DNA of 64,000 nucleotides from Hoyosella sp. YIM 151337. GTDB taxonomy: Bacteria > Actinomycetota > Actinomycetes > Mycobacteriales > Mycobacteriaceae. The stretch spans positions 186,001 to 250,000 of the forward strand of contig NZ_JAPEIQ010000021.1 of assembly GCF_026041215.1 (NCBI RefSeq), in the 5' to 3' direction. The notes beneath the pieces were generated by a model. It saw only the letters and a list, made by a program, of their open reading frames with translations. It had not been told where the DNA came from and did not search any database. The translations under genes were made by a program, and so were the position numbers. Below are positions 1 to 11,269 of the stretch, piece after piece. Position 1 is the first letter of the stretch. Each line of letters starts with the position of its first letter.

Positions 1-542
1 CGCCAGCGGGCAGGTTCTCCGCGAGCAACTGGGCAAAGCTGCGCCCGGTTCGGGGGCAGCGCTCACTCGGCTTGTGGACAACGGTATTTCCCGTGACCAA
101 TGCAGCACCTAGGAGACCAGCAGCCACGGCAATGGGGTCATTCCAGGGCGTGAGCACCGCAACGACGCCCCGCGGCTGGGGCACCATCACGTCGATCGCG
201 GACCAGCCGCCCTGCAGACTGCGTCCGCGGTGCAGCGGCCCGAGTTCAGCGTATTGCCTGAGCGTGCCAATGCCGGCGTGAACGCCCCCCCAGCGAATCC
301 TCCCGAGACTTGCCGGTCTCACACGCGTTGACTTCAGCTAGTTCGCCAGCGACGGCTTCTACCGCCGCCGCGGCCTGCCGGATGGATTCAGCACGCTCAG
401 CAGCAGGGGTACGCGACCAGTGGGCGAATGCGGAATGCGCGCGATCAACCGCCGCATCACACGCATTCGCGTCGGCAGTGGCCACCTGTGTCACCACGTC
501 ACCGGTGCGGGGATCGAGGACAGTGAGCTCCGTAGTCGTCAT
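1..542 (-). pseudogene. Aldehyde dehydrogenase, 5' part, frame-broken and cut by window edge
   Basis: An NAD(P)-dependent aldehyde dehydrogenase family protein that would oxidise an aldehyde to an acid. The first frame starts at the ATG at 540-542 (MTTTELTVLDPRTG) and runs through the N-terminal helical part (residues about 1-83) to ETGKSREDSLGG. The family match then continues in another frame with VMVPQPRGVVAVLTPWNDP, the typical ALDH cofactor-domain strand, and TGNTVVHKPSE. The switch falls at a run of seven C (285-291). The catalytic Glu and Cys lie beyond the left edge and cannot be checked. The break may be a real frameshift or a homopolymer sequencing error. A TTG at 593 could extend the start but falls inside a repeat element, so ATG 542 is preferred. 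Confidence 0.75.
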
Positions 543-573
543 TTCGTGCCTGTACCCGCCCACGTCCTTCTCA

Positions 574-642
574 AATCTAACTGCGGAAGACAACCAGAAC
601 CGTCCCGTTTGTCTAGTTTTACTTGACCCGTGTAGATGGATT
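574..642. repeat. 69-bp inverted-repeat element, copy C
   Basis: Arms 574-592 and 624-642 are 19 bp each around a 31-bp centre. The left arm matches the left arm of copy B (31082) at 15 of 19 positions and the right arm TGACCCGTGTAGATGGATT matches at 16 of 19. This is the most diverged of three equal-length copies. It lies between the divergent ALDH remnant and the nuo operon. No transposase or target duplication is seen. Confidence 0.65.
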
Positions 643-705
643 GCCGGAGGGAAGATAACTTGGCTCGCTAAAGATCACGCGAACCACGTCACACTCCCGG
701 TAGGC

Positions 706-721
706 TGAGAGCCAGCTCACA
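706..721. promoter_or_regulatory. CRP/GlxR-like binding site upstream of nuoA
   Basis: TGAGAGCCAGCTCACA matches the actinobacterial CRP-family consensus TGTGA-N6-TCACA at nine of ten defined positions. It sits about 145 bp before the nuoA start. Cyclic-AMP control of nuo is inference; three adenylate cyclases are encoded just downstream of the operon. Confidence 0.4.
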
Positions 722-864
722 CGAGTCCGCCGAAACACGTTCGGCTTCAAGGGATGGAGTGATCGCCAGCCCACCACACGCGGTCACCTGTCACCGGAGC
801 GGCTGCACGACGAGACTGCCTACAGGCGGCTGATGAGGACAGCGAGGAGGGGGAGCTCAGACGC

Positions 865-1224
865 ATGAACGTCTACGTGCCGATCCTTGTTCTTGGGGTG
901 ATCGCGGTCGTGTTCGCGGTGTTCTCCGTGTTCATCGCGTCAGCGGTTGGACCCCAGCGCTACAACCGCGCGAAACTCGACGCGTACGAATGCGGAATCG
1001 AACCCACCCCGCAGCCGTCGGGAGGCGGGCGCTTCCCAGTGAAGTATTACCTCACCGCGATGCTCTTCATCATTTTCGGCATCGAGATCGTGTTCCTGTA
1101 TCCGTGGGCCATCCACTTCGATGCGCTTGGCCTCTTCGGGCTCGCCGCCATGGCGCTTTTCATATTCAACGTTTCGGTTGCGTACGCATACGAGTGGCGG
1201 CGCGGCGGACTCAGCTGGGATTAG
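865..1224 (+). CDS. nuoA: NADH-quinone oxidoreductase subunit A
   Basis: A small membrane subunit of respiratory complex I (ND3 family), which helps couple quinone reduction to proton pumping. The 119 residues hold three hydrophobic segments (about 5-27, 62-82 and 88-108). The conserved loop [13 protein letters not shown] after helix 1 carries the Cys that marks the A/D-state loop of ND3. It is the first gene of a 14-gene operon whose members overlap or abut. The start ATG is preceded by a purine-rich ribosome binding site. Confidence 0.96.
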   Translation: MNVYVPILVLGVIAVVFAVFSVFIASAVGPQRYNRAKLDAYECGIEPTPQPSGGGRFPVKYYLTAMLFIIFGIEIVFLYPWAIHFDALGLFGLAAMALFIFNVSVAYAYEWRRGGLSWD

Positions 1225-1238
1225 CACGGGGGTCACTG

Positions 1239-1793
1239 ATGGGTCTCGAAGAGAAGGTACCAAGCGGGTTTCTACTCACCACGGTCGAGCAACTCGCGGG
1301 ATACATGCGCAAAGGTTCCCTGTGGCCCGCGACGTTCGGGCTCGCGTGCTGCGCGATCGAAATGATGGCGACAAGCGGGGGCCGTTTCGACATCTCACGT
1401 TTCGGCATGGAAGCGTTCCGCGCTTCACCACGCCAGGCAGACCTGATGATCGTTGCCGGGCGGGTCAGCCAGAAGATGGGCCCCGTGCTGCGGCAAATCT
1501 ACGACCAGATGGTTGAGCCAAAGTGGGTTCTTTCCATGGGCGTCTGCGCGTCATCGGGCGGCATGTTCAACAATTACGCCGTGGTACAGGGCGTTGACCA
1601 TGTCGTTCCTGTCGACATTTACCTTCCAGGGTGCCCGCCTCGTCCGGAAATGCTGCTTTACGCGATTCTCAAGCTCCACGACAAGATCCAGGAAATGCCC
1701 CTCGGCGTGAACCGGGAGGAAGCGGTGCGTGCGGCCGAGCAGGCAGCGCTCGCGGCCCGGCCCACCATCGAACTGAAGGGGTTGCTTCGTTGA
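1239..1793 (+). CDS. nuoB: NADH-quinone oxidoreductase subunit B
   Basis: The connecting subunit of complex I that carries iron-sulfur cluster N2, the last electron donor to quinone. The four ligands are visible: adjacent C37-C38 (LACCAIEMM), C103 (GVCASSGG) and C132 (LPGCPPRPE). The length is 184 residues, normal for the family. The start is the ATG at 1239, 14 bp after nuoA; longer in-frame upstream sequence overlaps nuoA and has no family similarity. The stop overlaps the nuoC start by 4 bp. Confidence 0.97.
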   Translation: MGLEEKVPSGFLLTTVEQLAGYMRKGSLWPATFGLACCAIEMMATSGGRFDISRFGMEAFRASPRQADLMIVAGRVSQKMGPVLRQIYDQMVEPKWVLSMGVCASSGGMFNNYAVVQGVDHVVPVDIYLPGCPPRPEMLLYAILKLHDKIQEMPLGVNREEAVRAAEQAALAARPTIELKGLLR

Positions 1794-2542
1794 CCGACTC
1801 GAACGATAAGAGCGTCCAGCCGGAACATCCTGAAGAAGCGACCGCGGGCCCTGAAGGCACCCTTCCAGAGCAACAACCAAAATCTGAGGTCATCGACGTC
1901 CGCAAAGGCATGTTCGGAATTCGCGGCACGGGTGACACCTCCGGTTACGGCGGGCTGGTCCGGGAGGTGCGTTTGCCGGGCAGCACCCCGCGGCCCTACG
2001 GCGGCTACTTCGACGACGTCGCAGATGCGCTCGCGGCCGCACTCGATGCGACCGGCGTCAGTTTCAGTGACGCGATAGAAAGAGTTGTCGTTTTTCGAGG
2101 TGAACTCACTTTTCACGTCCAGCGGGAACACCTCGTCACGGTAGCGTCCTTGCTGCGTGACGAGCCGCTGCTGCGCTTTGAACTGTGTCTCGGCGTCAGC
2201 GGAGTGCACTATCCCGCGGACGTGGACCGGGAATTGCATGCTGTGTACCCGCTGATGTCGATCACCCGGAACCGCCGCATTCGGCTCGAAGCGGCAGCAC
2301 CGGACAGCGATCCTCATATCCCGTCGCTCTACAGCGTCTACCCGACGAATGACTGGCATGAGCGCGAAACCTATGACTTCTTCGGCATCATTTTCGACGG
2401 CCATCCATCGCTGACCCGCATCGAGATGCCTGATGACTGGGAGGGCCACCCCCAGCGCAAGGACTACCCACTTGGGGGCGTACCTGTCGAGTACAAAGGC
2501 GCTGTCGTACCGCCGCCCGACGAGCGGAGAGGCTACAACTGA
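1790..2542 (+). CDS. nuoC: NADH-quinone oxidoreductase subunit C
   Basis: The 30-kDa peripheral-arm subunit of complex I. The family block is clear in the C-terminal half ([17 protein letters not shown], then [21 protein letters not shown]), which packs against NuoD near the quinone site. The chosen start is TTG at 1790, overlapping the nuoB stop (TTGA), giving 250 residues. This coupling, and the absence of family similarity further upstream, decides the start. The first 40 residues are charged and Pro/Glu-rich, as in other actinobacterial NuoC proteins. Confidence 0.92.
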   Translation: MTDSNDKSVQPEHPEEATAGPEGTLPEQQPKSEVIDVRKGMFGIRGTGDTSGYGGLVREVRLPGSTPRPYGGYFDDVADALAAALDATGVSFSDAIERVVVFRGELTFHVQREHLVTVASLLRDEPLLRFELCLGVSGVHYPADVDRELHAVYPLMSITRNRRIRLEAAAPDSDPHIPSLYSVYPTNDWHERETYDFFGIIFDGHPSLTRIEMPDDWEGHPQRKDYPLGGVPVEYKGAVVPPPDERRGYN

Positions 2543-3849
2543 TGAGCGATCACACCACTGACAAAGAATCGGTGTACACGGTTTCGGGTCAGGACTGGGA
2601 GAGCATCACCGAGGCCCTGAAGGAAGCCGAAGACGAGCGGATCGTCGTCAACATGGGTCCGCAGCATCCGTCCACGCACGGCGTGCTCCGGCTGATTCTC
2701 GAAATCGAAGGCGAAACCGTCACCGAAGCCCGGTGCGGGATCGGCTACCTGCATACCGGCATCGAGAAAAACCTGGAGTTCAGATACTGGACGCAGGGCG
2801 TAACTTTCGTTACCCGCATGGACTACCTCGCACCGTTCTTCAACGAGACGGCATACTGCCTCGGGGTCGAGAAACTGCTGGACATCACCGATGACATCCC
2901 TGAGCGGGCGACTGTCATACGGGTGATGCTGATGGAACTCAACCGCATCTCGTCCCACCTTGTCGCGCTCGGGACGGGTGCACTGGAACTCGGTGCCAGC
3001 ACCCCAATGTTGTTCGGATTCCGGGAGCGCGAGATGGTTCTCGATGTATTCGAAGCGATCACCGGACTCCGCATGAACCACGGATACATCCGGCCGGGCG
3101 GTCTCGTTCAGGACCTCCCGGAGGAGGGCATCAAGAAAGCGCAAGAGTTGCTGAAATTGATGCCCAAGCGCCTGCGCGACCTGGAGTTGCTGCTCAACGA
3201 AAACCCCATCTGGAAGGCACGCACCAAAGGTATTGGTTACCTCGACCTCACGGGCTGCATCGCCCTCGGCATCACCGGACCCGTTTTGCGATCGACCGGG
3301 CTGCCGCACGACCTTCGCAAAGCGCAGCCGTACTGCGGTTACGAAAATTACGAGTTCGACGTGATCACCGATACCGGCTGCGACTGCTACGGCCGCTACC
3401 TCATTCGTGTCCGCGAAATGATGGAATCTCTCAAGATTGTCGAGCAGTGCCTGGATCGGCTGAAACCGGGTCCTGTGATGGTAGCGGACAAGAAGATCGC
3501 GTGGCCGGCGCAGCTCGCGCTCGGTCCCGACGGCCTTGGAAACTCACTCGAGCACATCCGCAAGATCATGGGCACCTCGATGGAAGCGCTGATCCATCAT
3601 TTCAAGCTCGTCACCGAAGGATTCCGCGTACCGGCCGGGCAGGTCTACATCCCGGTCGAATCACCGCGCGGCGAACTCGGCGTCCACATGGTCAGTGACG
3701 GCGGCACCCGGCCGTACCGCGTGCACTACCGTGACCCGTCGTTCGCGAACTTGCAGGCGGTTGCCGCCATGTGTGAAGGCGGCATGGTCGCTGACGTGAT
3801 CGCCGCGGTCGCAAGCATCGACCCTGTGATGGGGGGAGTGGACCGATGA
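2542..3849 (+). CDS. nuoD: NADH-quinone oxidoreductase subunit D
   Basis: The 49-kDa subunit of complex I, a relative of the hydrogenase large subunit that forms the quinone-reduction pocket with NuoB. The 435 residues include [14 protein letters not shown] (about 37-50), in which the family's conserved quinone-site His lies, the [12 protein letters not shown] block and the C-terminal [16 protein letters not shown] and DPVMGGVDR ending. The ATG shares its A with the nuoC stop codon. Confidence 0.97.
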   Translation: MSDHTTDKESVYTVSGQDWESITEALKEAEDERIVVNMGPQHPSTHGVLRLILEIEGETVTEARCGIGYLHTGIEKNLEFRYWTQGVTFVTRMDYLAPFFNETAYCLGVEKLLDITDDIPERATVIRVMLMELNRISSHLVALGTGALELGASTPMLFGFREREMVLDVFEAITGLRMNHGYIRPGGLVQDLPEEGIKKAQELLKLMPKRLRDLELLLNENPIWKARTKGIGYLDLTGCIALGITGPVLRSTGLPHDLRKAQPYCGYENYEFDVITDTGCDCYGRYLIRVREMMESLKIVEQCLDRLKPGPVMVADKKIAWPAQLALGPDGLGNSLEHIRKIMGTSMEALIHHFKLVTEGFRVPAGQVYIPVESPRGELGVHMVSDGGTRPYRVHYRDPSFANLQAVAAMCEGGMVADVIAAVASIDPVMGGVDR

Positions 3850-4622
3850 CAACACCTGAGCCCGTCTTCCTTCAGCTCGGCCCCAAACCAGACGAGAAGG
3901 GCCTCATCGTCCGCGAAGGTGTGCGCACCACGTACCCAGACGAGGTGCGCGAACGGTTGACGCAAGATGCGGACCACATCATCGCCCGCTACCCCCAAGC
4001 CCGGTCAGCACTGCTCCCGCTGCTGCACCTCGTGCAAGCCGAAGACGGCTGCATCACCCCCGCTGGCGTTGACTTCTGCGCGGACCAGTTGCAGCTCACC
4101 GGTGCGGAAGTCACCGCTGTCGCAACGTTCTATTCGATGTACCGGCGTACCCCCACAGGCGACTATCACGTCGGCGTGTGCACCAACACGTTGTGCGCGG
4201 TGATGGGCGGTGACGCGATCTTCGCTGAGCTGAAGAAGCACCTCGGCATCGGAAATGGCGAAACCACAGCGGACGGCACAGTCACGCTCGAACACATCGA
4301 ATGCAACGCAGCGTGCGATTTTGCGCCAGTGGTCATGGTGAACTGGGAGTTCTTCGACAATCAGACCCCGGAATCCGCTACCCGGATTGTTGACGACTTG
4401 CGCGCCGGAAAACAAGTGACTCCCACCCGTGGCGCACCGTTGTGCACATTTAGGGAGACGGCGCGCATCCTCGCGGGATTCCCGGATGAACGCCCTGGCG
4501 CGATCGCCACTGAACCCGGAGATGCAACGCTGGCCGGCCTCCGCATCGCACAGGAGCGCGGCATGCACGCGCCACCCGCACCCACGGCGGCAGCGGAGCC
4601 CACCAGCGAAAAGGAGGCATGA
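3846..4622 (+). CDS. nuoE: NADH-quinone oxidoreductase subunit E
   Basis: The 24-kDa thioredoxin-like subunit carrying [2Fe-2S] cluster N1a in the NADH-oxidising module. The ligands appear as two pairs, [11 protein letters not shown] and CNAACDFAP. At 258 residues it is longer than the enterobacterial protein. The extra length is an Ala/Pro-rich C-terminal tail after the ferredoxin fold, common in actinobacteria. It overlaps nuoD by 4 bp (ATGA). Confidence 0.96.
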   Translation: MTTPEPVFLQLGPKPDEKGLIVREGVRTTYPDEVRERLTQDADHIIARYPQARSALLPLLHLVQAEDGCITPAGVDFCADQLQLTGAEVTAVATFYSMYRRTPTGDYHVGVCTNTLCAVMGGDAIFAELKKHLGIGNGETTADGTVTLEHIECNAACDFAPVVMVNWEFFDNQTPESATRIVDDLRAGKQVTPTRGAPLCTFRETARILAGFPDERPGAIATEPGDATLAGLRIAQERGMHAPPAPTAAAEPTSEKEA

Positions 4623-4623
4623 C

Positions 4624-5952
4624 ATGCCCCTTGTGCCGTACCTCAGCCGCTACTGGGACGCTCCGGACACCTGGACGCTTGACACCTACCTGCAGCATGA
4701 CGGCTACCAGGCGGCCCGCAACGCGTTGCGCATGCATCCAGATGTCGTGATACAGACAGTCAAGGACGCTGGGCTGCGCGGGCGCGGTGGTGCTGGGTTC
4801 CCCACCGGGATGAAGTGGGGCTTCATCCCGCAGGGCGATGACAAGCCGCATTATCTCGTCGTCAACGCGGACGAGTCCGAGCCGGGCACCTGCAAAGACA
4901 TCCCCCTGATGCTCGCCACGCCGCACGTGCTCGTCGAGGGCATCATCATCGCGGCGTACGCGATCCGTGCCAGCCATGCATTCATCTACCTCCGCGGCGA
5001 GGTCGTGCCAGTTTTGCGCCGGGTCCAGCAGGCAGTCGCCGAAGCGTATACGGCCGGGTATCTCGGCCGGGATGTCTTCGGCTCCGGCTACGACCTCGAA
5101 CTGATCGTGCACGCGGGTGCAGGCGCATACATCTGTGGGGAGGAAACTGCACTGCTCGACTCACTTGAGGGACGCCGCGGACAGCCGCGCTTGCGCCCCC
5201 CATTCCCGGCCGTCGCAGGCCTGTACGCCTGTCCGACGGTGGTGAACAACGTGGAATCGATCGCAAGCGTGCCCTCGATCATCCTCAACGGCATCGACTG
5301 GTTCCGCTCCATGGGCAGTGAGAAATCCCCCGGTTTCACGCTGTACTCACTCTCTGGCCACGTAACCCGGCCCGGCCAGTACGAAGCGCCGCTCGGGATT
5401 ACGTTGCGCGAACTCCTCGACTACGCGGGCGGTATTCGGGCGGGACACAAACTGAAGTTCTGGACGCCGGGCGGGTCGTCTACCCCTATCTTCACCGCCG
5501 AGCATCTCGATGTGCCCCTCGACTACGAGGGATGTGCTGCGAACGGTTCGATGCTCGGCACCAAGGCACTGCAAATTTTTGATGACACGACGTGCGTCGT
5601 TCGGGCTGTGCTGCGCTGGACGGAGTTCTACGCACACGAGTCGTGCGGCAAGTGCACTCCGTGCCGGGAGGGGACTTACTGGCTCGTCCAGATCTTGGAG
5701 CGTCTCGAAAACGGTCTGGGCACGGAGGACGACCTCGAGAAGCTCCTCGACGTGTCCGACAACATTTTGGGGAAGTCGTTCTGTGCCCTAGGTGACGGAG
5801 CGGCCAGCCCCATCATCTCGTCGATCAAGTTCTTCCGCGACGAGTACCTGGCGCACCTCCCGGACGGCTGCCCCTTCGACCCCTATCAGTCGACGCTGAT
5901 GGCATCCACACCCGGGGGAACTGGCCACCCAGCACAGGAGGGGGCGCAATGA
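4624..5952 (+). CDS. nuoF: NADH-quinone oxidoreductase subunit F
   Basis: The 51-kDa subunit that binds NADH and FMN and passes electrons to cluster N3. Visible motifs are the NADH/FMN glycine loop [13 protein letters not shown] (about residues 53-65), the FMN-site stretch [12 protein letters not shown], and the 4Fe-4S ligands [12 protein letters not shown] (about 339-350) with the fourth Cys in SFCALGDG. The ATG at 4624 is set by the ribosome binding site AAGGAGG at 4611-4617, giving 442 residues. A longer in-frame extension overlaps nuoE and is not family-like. Confidence 0.97.
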   Translation: MPLVPYLSRYWDAPDTWTLDTYLQHDGYQAARNALRMHPDVVIQTVKDAGLRGRGGAGFPTGMKWGFIPQGDDKPHYLVVNADESEPGTCKDIPLMLATPHVLVEGIIIAAYAIRASHAFIYLRGEVVPVLRRVQQAVAEAYTAGYLGRDVFGSGYDLELIVHAGAGAYICGEETALLDSLEGRRGQPRLRPPFPAVAGLYACPTVVNNVESIASVPSIILNGIDWFRSMGSEKSPGFTLYSLSGHVTRPGQYEAPLGITLRELLDYAGGIRAGHKLKFWTPGGSSTPIFTAEHLDVPLDYEGCAANGSMLGTKALQIFDDTTCVVRAVLRWTEFYAHESCGKCTPCREGTYWLVQILERLENGLGTEDDLEKLLDVSDNILGKSFCALGDGAASPIISSIKFFRDEYLAHLPDGCPFDPYQSTLMASTPGGTGHPAQEGAQ

Positions 5953-8354
5953 CTGTGACGAGCAGTTCGAACTCCAGTCAGACAACACCGGCCGAGATGG
6001 TCACACTCACCATCGACGGCGTCGAAGTGACTGTCCCCAAGGGGACGCTGGTGATCCGCGCGGCCGAACTCATCGGCATCCAGATACCTCGCTTTTGTGA
6101 CCACCCACTGCTCGACCCCGCCGGCGCCTGCAGGCAGTGCATCGTTGAAGTCGAGGGGCAGCGCAAACCACTCGCCTCCTGCACCATCACCGTCACGGAA
6201 GGCATGGTCGTCAAGACCCAGCTCACGTCCACTGTCGCGGATAAGGCACAGAAGGGCGTAATGGAGTTGCTGCTCATCAACCACCCCCTCGACTGCCCAG
6301 TGTGCGACAAAGGCGGGGAATGTCCGCTGCAGAACCAGGCGATGTCCAACGGCCGGGCCGAGTCGCGGTTTGAGGACGTCAAACGGACGTTTCCCAAGCC
6401 GATCAGCATCTCAGCGCAGGTGCTCCTCGACCGGGAACGGTGCGTGCTGTGTGCCCGTTGCACGCGTTTCTCGCAGCAAGTTGCGGGTGACCCGTTCATC
6501 GAACTGATGGAACGCGGCGCGCTCCAGCAGGTCGGGATCTACGCGAATGAACCGTTCGAATCGTACTTTTCCGGCAATACGGTGCAGATCTGCCCTGTCG
6601 GGGCGCTCACCGGCACCGCGTACCGTTTCCGCGCCCGCCCGTTCGACCTCGTATCGAGCCCCGGTGTCTGCGAACACTGCGCCAGCGGGTGCGCACAGCG
6701 CACCGACCACCGGCGCGGAAAGGTGTTACGCCGCCTCGCTGGGGACGATCCCGAAGTCAACGAAGAATGGAACTGCGACAAAGGCAGGTGGGCATTTACC
6801 TATGCCACCGAGAGTGACCGCATCACCGCCCCGCTGGTGCGCGGTGAAAACGGCTCACTAGAGCCAGCATCGTGGTCAGAAGCTCTCGGCGCGGCCGCGC
6901 GCGGGCTCGGTGCGGCACGAGGTCGCACCGGCGTGCTCACGGGTGGGCGCGTTACCTGTGAAGATGCGTACGCCTACGCGAAGTTCGCGCGCCTCGTGCT
7001 GGACACAAATGACGTCGACTTCCGCGCGCGCGTCCACTCGGCGGAAGAGGAGGAGTTCCTGGCCGCGCATGTCGCTGGACGCGGCACAGCCACCTATACG
7101 GACCTCGAAAACGCACCGACCGTTCTGCTCGCCGGGTTCGAACCTGAAGAAGAGTCACCCATCGTTTTCCTGCGCCTGCGCAAAGGCGTGCGGAAAAGGA
7201 ATGTGCGCGTGTACTCGCTCGCACCGTTCGCGACGCGCGGTCTGCAGAAACTGTCCGGCACCCTTCTCAGCTCAGTTCCCGGAGCTGAAGCGCATACGCT
7301 TGATCACCTGCCCGAAGACATCAGCGAGCAGCTGAGCCGCCCCGGGGCGGTGATCTTGGCGGGCGAACGCCTCGCAGGATCCGCCGGTGCGTTCACAGCC
7401 TTGACCCGTCTCGCTGCCGCTACCGGCGCACGTCTCGCATGGATACCGCGACGGGCCGGTGAACGCGGCGCGGTGGAAGTTGGTGCGCTCCCCACGCTCC
7501 TGCCGGGCGGCCGCGCCGTCAGTGACGCGGCCGCGCGTCGCGAAGTCGCCGACTTCTGGGGTGTGCCGGAGCTGCCCAGTCAGCCTGGCCGGGACACCTC
7601 GACGATCCTTGCTGATGCAGCACAGAGCAACCTGGGCGCATTGCTGATCGGCGGCGTCGAGCCTGCAGACCTGCCCGACCCCGAAGCGGCGCTCGCCGCG
7701 GTAGACGGTGCTGGCTTCGTCGTCAGCCTCGAACTGCGCCGCAGCGTCATCACCGATCGGGCCGATGTTGTCTTCCCGATCGCACCGGTCGTGGAGAAGG
7801 CGGGAACGTTCCTTAACTGGGAGGGACGCGAACGCGGTTTCGCGCCGGCGCTGCGCGACACCGGCGCGGTCGCTGACCACCGTGTCTTGCACGCGCTCGC
7901 CAGCGAGATGGGTGTGCAGCTAGCGCTTCCGGATGCAGCCGCCGCGCGCGCGGAGCTTGTCCGGCTCGGCGCATGGCAGGGGGAACGCCCCCCGAACCCC
8001 GATGCTGAAACGGGTGCACAGCCCGAGCCGGCAGCTGGAGAAGCTGTTCTCGCCACCTGGCGGATGCTCCTGGATTCGGGGCGGCTGCAAGACGGCGAGC
8101 CCCACCTCGCGGGCACGGCACGCCGACCGGTAGCCAGGCTGTCCGCCGCGACCGCGGCTGAAATCGGCGCCGAAGATGGCACCGAGGTGACGGTGCGGTC
8201 CGTGCGCGGTGAAGTCACCCTCCCCCTCGCCGTCACCGACATGGCCGACCGCGTGGTGTGGGTGCCGCAGAATTCTCCCGGGTCCGCCGTCAACACGATG
8301 CTCGCCGCACCGGCCGGCAGCATCGTGCAGATCATCGCTGCGGAGGCACCGTGA
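5949..8354 (+). CDS. nuoG: NADH-quinone oxidoreductase subunit G
   Basis: The 75-kDa subunit, largest of the peripheral arm, carrying a chain of iron-sulfur clusters. In order: a [2Fe-2S] ferredoxin domain ([15 protein letters not shown] with a later Cys), the His-Cys3 cluster ([14 protein letters not shown]), the N4 ligands (RCVLCARC) and an N7-type set (CEHCASGC with a later Cys in [11 protein letters not shown]). A molybdopterin-oxidoreductase-like domain without cofactor follows. The 801 residues fit the actinobacterial form that retains N7. It overlaps nuoF by 4 bp. Confidence 0.96.
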   Translation: MTVTSSSNSSQTTPAEMVTLTIDGVEVTVPKGTLVIRAAELIGIQIPRFCDHPLLDPAGACRQCIVEVEGQRKPLASCTITVTEGMVVKTQLTSTVADKAQKGVMELLLINHPLDCPVCDKGGECPLQNQAMSNGRAESRFEDVKRTFPKPISISAQVLLDRERCVLCARCTRFSQQVAGDPFIELMERGALQQVGIYANEPFESYFSGNTVQICPVGALTGTAYRFRARPFDLVSSPGVCEHCASGCAQRTDHRRGKVLRRLAGDDPEVNEEWNCDKGRWAFTYATESDRITAPLVRGENGSLEPASWSEALGAAARGLGAARGRTGVLTGGRVTCEDAYAYAKFARLVLDTNDVDFRARVHSAEEEEFLAAHVAGRGTATYTDLENAPTVLLAGFEPEEESPIVFLRLRKGVRKRNVRVYSLAPFATRGLQKLSGTLLSSVPGAEAHTLDHLPEDISEQLSRPGAVILAGERLAGSAGAFTALTRLAAATGARLAWIPRRAGERGAVEVGALPTLLPGGRAVSDAAARREVADFWGVPELPSQPGRDTSTILADAAQSNLGALLIGGVEPADLPDPEAALAAVDGAGFVVSLELRRSVITDRADVVFPIAPVVEKAGTFLNWEGRERGFAPALRDTGAVADHRVLHALASEMGVQLALPDAAAARAELVRLGAWQGERPPNPDAETGAQPEPAAGEAVLATWRMLLDSGRLQDGEPHLAGTARRPVARLSAATAAEIGAEDGTEVTVRSVRGEVTLPLAVTDMADRVVWVPQNSPGSAVNTMLAAPAGSIVQIIAAEAP

Positions 8355-9622
8355 TGGGTAGCCACACTCTCGCCGTTGGGTACGCGGACCTGTCCATGTT
8401 CGGCCAGGATCCGTTGTGGCTGGTGATCCTGAAAGCGGTCGGGGTCTTCGGCTTCCTCGTCGTCACGGTGCTAGTCGCTATCCTGCTCGAGCGCAAAATC
8501 ATGGCGTGGATGCAGATGCGGGTCGGGCCGAACCGTGTCGGCCCGTGGGGTATCTTGCAAAGCCTCGCGGACGGCGTGAAACTGGCGCTCAAAGAGGGCA
8601 TCATCCCTAAAGGCGTCGACAAGCCGATCTACCTGCTAGCCCCCATCATCGCCGTAGTACCTGCGATTCTGGCGTTCGCGGTCATCCCCTTCGGGCCGCA
8701 GGTATCGATCTTCGGTACCCAGACTCCATTGCAATTGACCGACCTGCCCGTAGCGGTGCTCTACATCCTCGCGGTCACCTCGGTGGGCGTGTATGGCATC
8801 GTGCTCGCCGGCTGGTCGTCCGGCTCAACATATCCCCTGCTCGGCGGATTGCGGTCCACTGCACAGGTCATCTCGTACGAGATCGCGATGGCACTTTCGT
8901 TCGTCGGCGTGTTCCTCTTCGCGGGCACGATGGCGACGTCCGGGATCGTCACTGCCCAAGAAGGCACCTGGTACATCTTCCTGCTTTTGCCGTCCTTCCT
9001 CATCTACATCACCTCGATGGTGGGCGAAACGAACCGGGCACCGTTTGATTTGCCGGAAGCCGAGGGCGAACTCGTCGGCGGGTTCCACACGGAGTACTCG
9101 TCGCTGCGATTCGCGATGTTCATGCTTGCTGAATACATCAACATGGTGACGGTGTCGGCGCTGGCAACCACACTGTTTTTGGGCGGCTGGCGCGCCCCAT
9201 TCCCCTTCAATCTCTGGGAGGGCGCCAACAGCGGCTGGTGGCCGCTGCTGTGGTTCGTCCTCAAAGTGTGGCTGTTCCTGTTCGTATTCATCTGGCTGCG
9301 AGCGACGCTGCCCCGCTTCCGTTACGACCAGTTCATGAACCTCGGGTGGAAGATCCTGATCCCGATCTCACTGGTGTGGGTGATGGTGATCGCCACGGTG
9401 CGCGGTTTCTACAACGCTGGTTACGACGTCCAAACGATCGTCCTGGTCTGCGCGGGGGTGCTGCTTGCGGCGATCGTCGCGATCGCGGTGTGGCTGCGCG
9501 CGCGACGCCCGCAACCGACCACCGGACCCCCGGCTCATTTCGATCCGATGGCGGGCGGTTTCCCGGTGCCCCCACTGCCCGGCCAGGATGCCGCACCCGC
9601 TGAGGAGGCTCGACATGGCTAA
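8354..9622 (+). CDS. nuoH: NADH-quinone oxidoreductase subunit H
   Basis: A membrane subunit (ND1 family) that forms the quinone entry channel. There are about eight to nine hydrophobic segments. The family signatures are [24 protein letters not shown] and the loop [21 protein letters not shown] with its acidic residues. The length is 422 residues with the ATG at 8354, sharing its A with the nuoG stop; the GTG one codon earlier is an alternative. The hydrophilic Pro-rich C-terminal tail overlaps nuoI by 8 bp. Confidence 0.96.
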   Translation: MGSHTLAVGYADLSMFGQDPLWLVILKAVGVFGFLVVTVLVAILLERKIMAWMQMRVGPNRVGPWGILQSLADGVKLALKEGIIPKGVDKPIYLLAPIIAVVPAILAFAVIPFGPQVSIFGTQTPLQLTDLPVAVLYILAVTSVGVYGIVLAGWSSGSTYPLLGGLRSTAQVISYEIAMALSFVGVFLFAGTMATSGIVTAQEGTWYIFLLLPSFLIYITSMVGETNRAPFDLPEAEGELVGGFHTEYSSLRFAMFMLAEYINMVTVSALATTLFLGGWRAPFPFNLWEGANSGWWPLLWFVLKVWLFLFVFIWLRATLPRFRYDQFMNLGWKILIPISLVWVMVIATVRGFYNAGYDVQTIVLVCAGVLLAAIVAIAVWLRARRPQPTTGPPAHFDPMAGGFPVPPLPGQDAAPAEEARHG

Positions 9623-10169
9623 AACACCGAAGTTCTTGGAACCGCTCGCTGGTTTCGGTGTCACGTTCTCGACAATGTTCAAGAAGCCGATCACGGAGCA
9701 GTACCCCGAAGAGAAGGTGCCCACCAACCCTCGATACCACGGTCGACACCAGCTCAACCGGCACCCCGACGGGCTTGAGAAGTGCATCGGGTGCGAACTG
9801 TGCGCGTGGGCGTGCCCAGCTGACGCAATCTACGTCGAGGGTGCTGACAATACGGAGACCGAACGCTACTCGCCCGGGGAGCGCTACGGCCGCGTCTATC
9901 AGATCAACTATTTGCGCTGCATCGGTTGTGGTCTGTGTATCGAGGCATGCCCGACCCGAGCACTCACGATGACGAACAACTACGAGATGGCGGATGACAA
10001 CCGCGCCGGTCTCATCTACGAAAAGGACCGGCTGCTCGCGCCCCTCAAGTCCGGCATGGTTCCCCCACCGCATGACATGTACCCGGGCACCACTGAAGAC
10101 GACTACTACCGCGGCGACGTCACAGAGGCGTCACCTGAGCAGGGTGAAATCGCCGGAAAGGAGGGGTGA
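9615..10169 (+). CDS. nuoI: NADH-quinone oxidoreductase subunit I
   Basis: A ferredoxin-like subunit with two 4Fe-4S clusters (N6a and N6b) that passes electrons to NuoB. Both motifs are plain: [12 protein letters not shown] and [12 protein letters not shown]. The ATG at 9615 follows GAGGAGG (9602-9608), giving 184 residues. The C-terminal tail is acidic. The upstream in-frame extension lies inside nuoH and is rejected. Confidence 0.97.
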   Translation: MAKTPKFLEPLAGFGVTFSTMFKKPITEQYPEEKVPTNPRYHGRHQLNRHPDGLEKCIGCELCAWACPADAIYVEGADNTETERYSPGERYGRVYQINYLRCIGCGLCIEACPTRALTMTNNYEMADDNRAGLIYEKDRLLAPLKSGMVPPPHDMYPGTTEDDYYRGDVTEASPEQGEIAGKEG

Positions 10170-10972
10170 TGCTGCTGGAGCTGGCTGAACCCATCACCCG
10201 GACATCCACCGGTGAGGCCGTGCAGTTCTGGATTCTCGCGACCATCGCCGTGATTGGCGCCCTCGGCGTGGTTGCCTCTAAAAAAGCGGTGTATTCGGCG
10301 GTATGCCTCGCCACCACAATGATCATTCTGGCAATCTTCTACATCGCACAAGGCGCAATGTTCCTCGGCGTTGTGCAGATCGTCGTTTACACCGGCGCGG
10401 TCATGATGCTTTTTCTGTTCGTGGTGATGCTCATTGGAATCGAGTCCAAAGATTCGCTGGTGGAGACGCTGCGCGGTCATCGCATAGCGGCGGTCGCGGC
10501 GGGGCTCGGGTTCGGTTTGCTGCTCGCCAGCGGGATCGCGAGGACCGCCCTACCAGCCTTCGCGGGATTCGGCGAGGACGGCGAGACGTACCCGGGCGGC
10601 AGCGTCCCCGCGCTCGCGGAGCTCATTTTCATTCGCTACGTGTGGGCGTTCGAACTGACGGGTGTGCTGCTGATTATCGCAACGCTGGGTGCGATGATCC
10701 TCGCGCACCGGGAAAAGTTCACCCACCGCAGATCGCAGATGCAGATGTCGCAGGAGCGTTTCCGCGCCTGGCAGCGCGGCGAGGATGTCCACGTCACCCC
10801 ACTCCCCAGCCCGGGTGTGTACGCCCGCCACAACGCTGTTGACCAGCCGGCCCGGCTCCCGGATGGCACCTACTCTGAACTGTCCGTCAGCGAGGTTCTG
10901 CGCAGGCGCGCCCCTCAGCGTCCAGCGATCGAATCTGCTGATGACGACCGGGAGGAGGGCAGCGCCCGGTGA
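10169..10972 (+). CDS. nuoJ: NADH-quinone oxidoreductase subunit J
   Basis: A membrane subunit (ND6 family) with five predicted helices in its first 175 residues. These include the [19 protein letters not shown] helix that contains the family pi-bulge region. A hydrophilic tail of about 85 residues follows, longer than in E. coli and usual for actinobacteria. The ATG at 10169 overlaps the nuoI stop; a GTG at 10166 is an alternative. AAAGGAGG lies just upstream. Confidence 0.95.
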   Translation: MLLELAEPITRTSTGEAVQFWILATIAVIGALGVVASKKAVYSAVCLATTMIILAIFYIAQGAMFLGVVQIVVYTGAVMMLFLFVVMLIGIESKDSLVETLRGHRIAAVAAGLGFGLLLASGIARTALPAFAGFGEDGETYPGGSVPALAELIFIRYVWAFELTGVLLIIATLGAMILAHREKFTHRRSQMQMSQERFRAWQRGEDVHVTPLPSPGVYARHNAVDQPARLPDGTYSELSVSEVLRRRAPQRPAIESADDDREEGSAR

Positions 10973-11268
10973 GTCCCGAAAACTACCTGTTTCTCTCAGC
11001 CCTGCTTTTCACTATCGGTGCGGCAGGGTTTCTTCTCCGCCGAAACGCCATCGTCGTTTTCATGTGCATTGAACTCATGCTGAACGCCACCAATCTCGCT
11101 TTCGTGGCGTTTGCGCGCATGCACGGCAACCTCGACGGCCAGGTGTTCGCGTTCTTCACCATGGTCGTTGCCGCGGCCGAAGTTGTGGTGGGCCTCGCGA
11201 TCATCATGGCGATCTACCGTTCCCGCCGTTCGGCCTCGGTCGACGAAGCCAGCCTGCTGAAGAACTGA
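10969..11268 (+). CDS. nuoK: NADH-quinone oxidoreductase subunit K
   Basis: A small membrane subunit (ND4L family) with three helices in 99 residues. The proton-channel glutamates are visible in [10 protein letters not shown] (helix 2) and [11 protein letters not shown] (helix 3). The GTG start overlaps the nuoJ stop by 4 bp. Confidence 0.97.
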   Translation: MSPENYLFLSALLFTIGAAGFLLRRNAIVVFMCIELMLNATNLAFVAFARMHGNLDGQVFAFFTMVVAAAEVVVGLAIIMAIYRSRRSASVDEASLLKN

Positions 11269-11269
11269 G

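Larger units (their letters stand above)
543..864. other. Intergenic region upstream of the nuo operon
   Basis: A 322-bp divergent intergenic region. It holds repeat copy C (574-642) and a CRP-like palindrome (706-721), followed by about 140 bp of leader before nuoA. I see no clear -35/-10 pair. GAGGAGGGGGAG at 842-853 gives a purine-rich ribosome binding site just ahead of the nuoA ATG. Confidence 0.5.
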
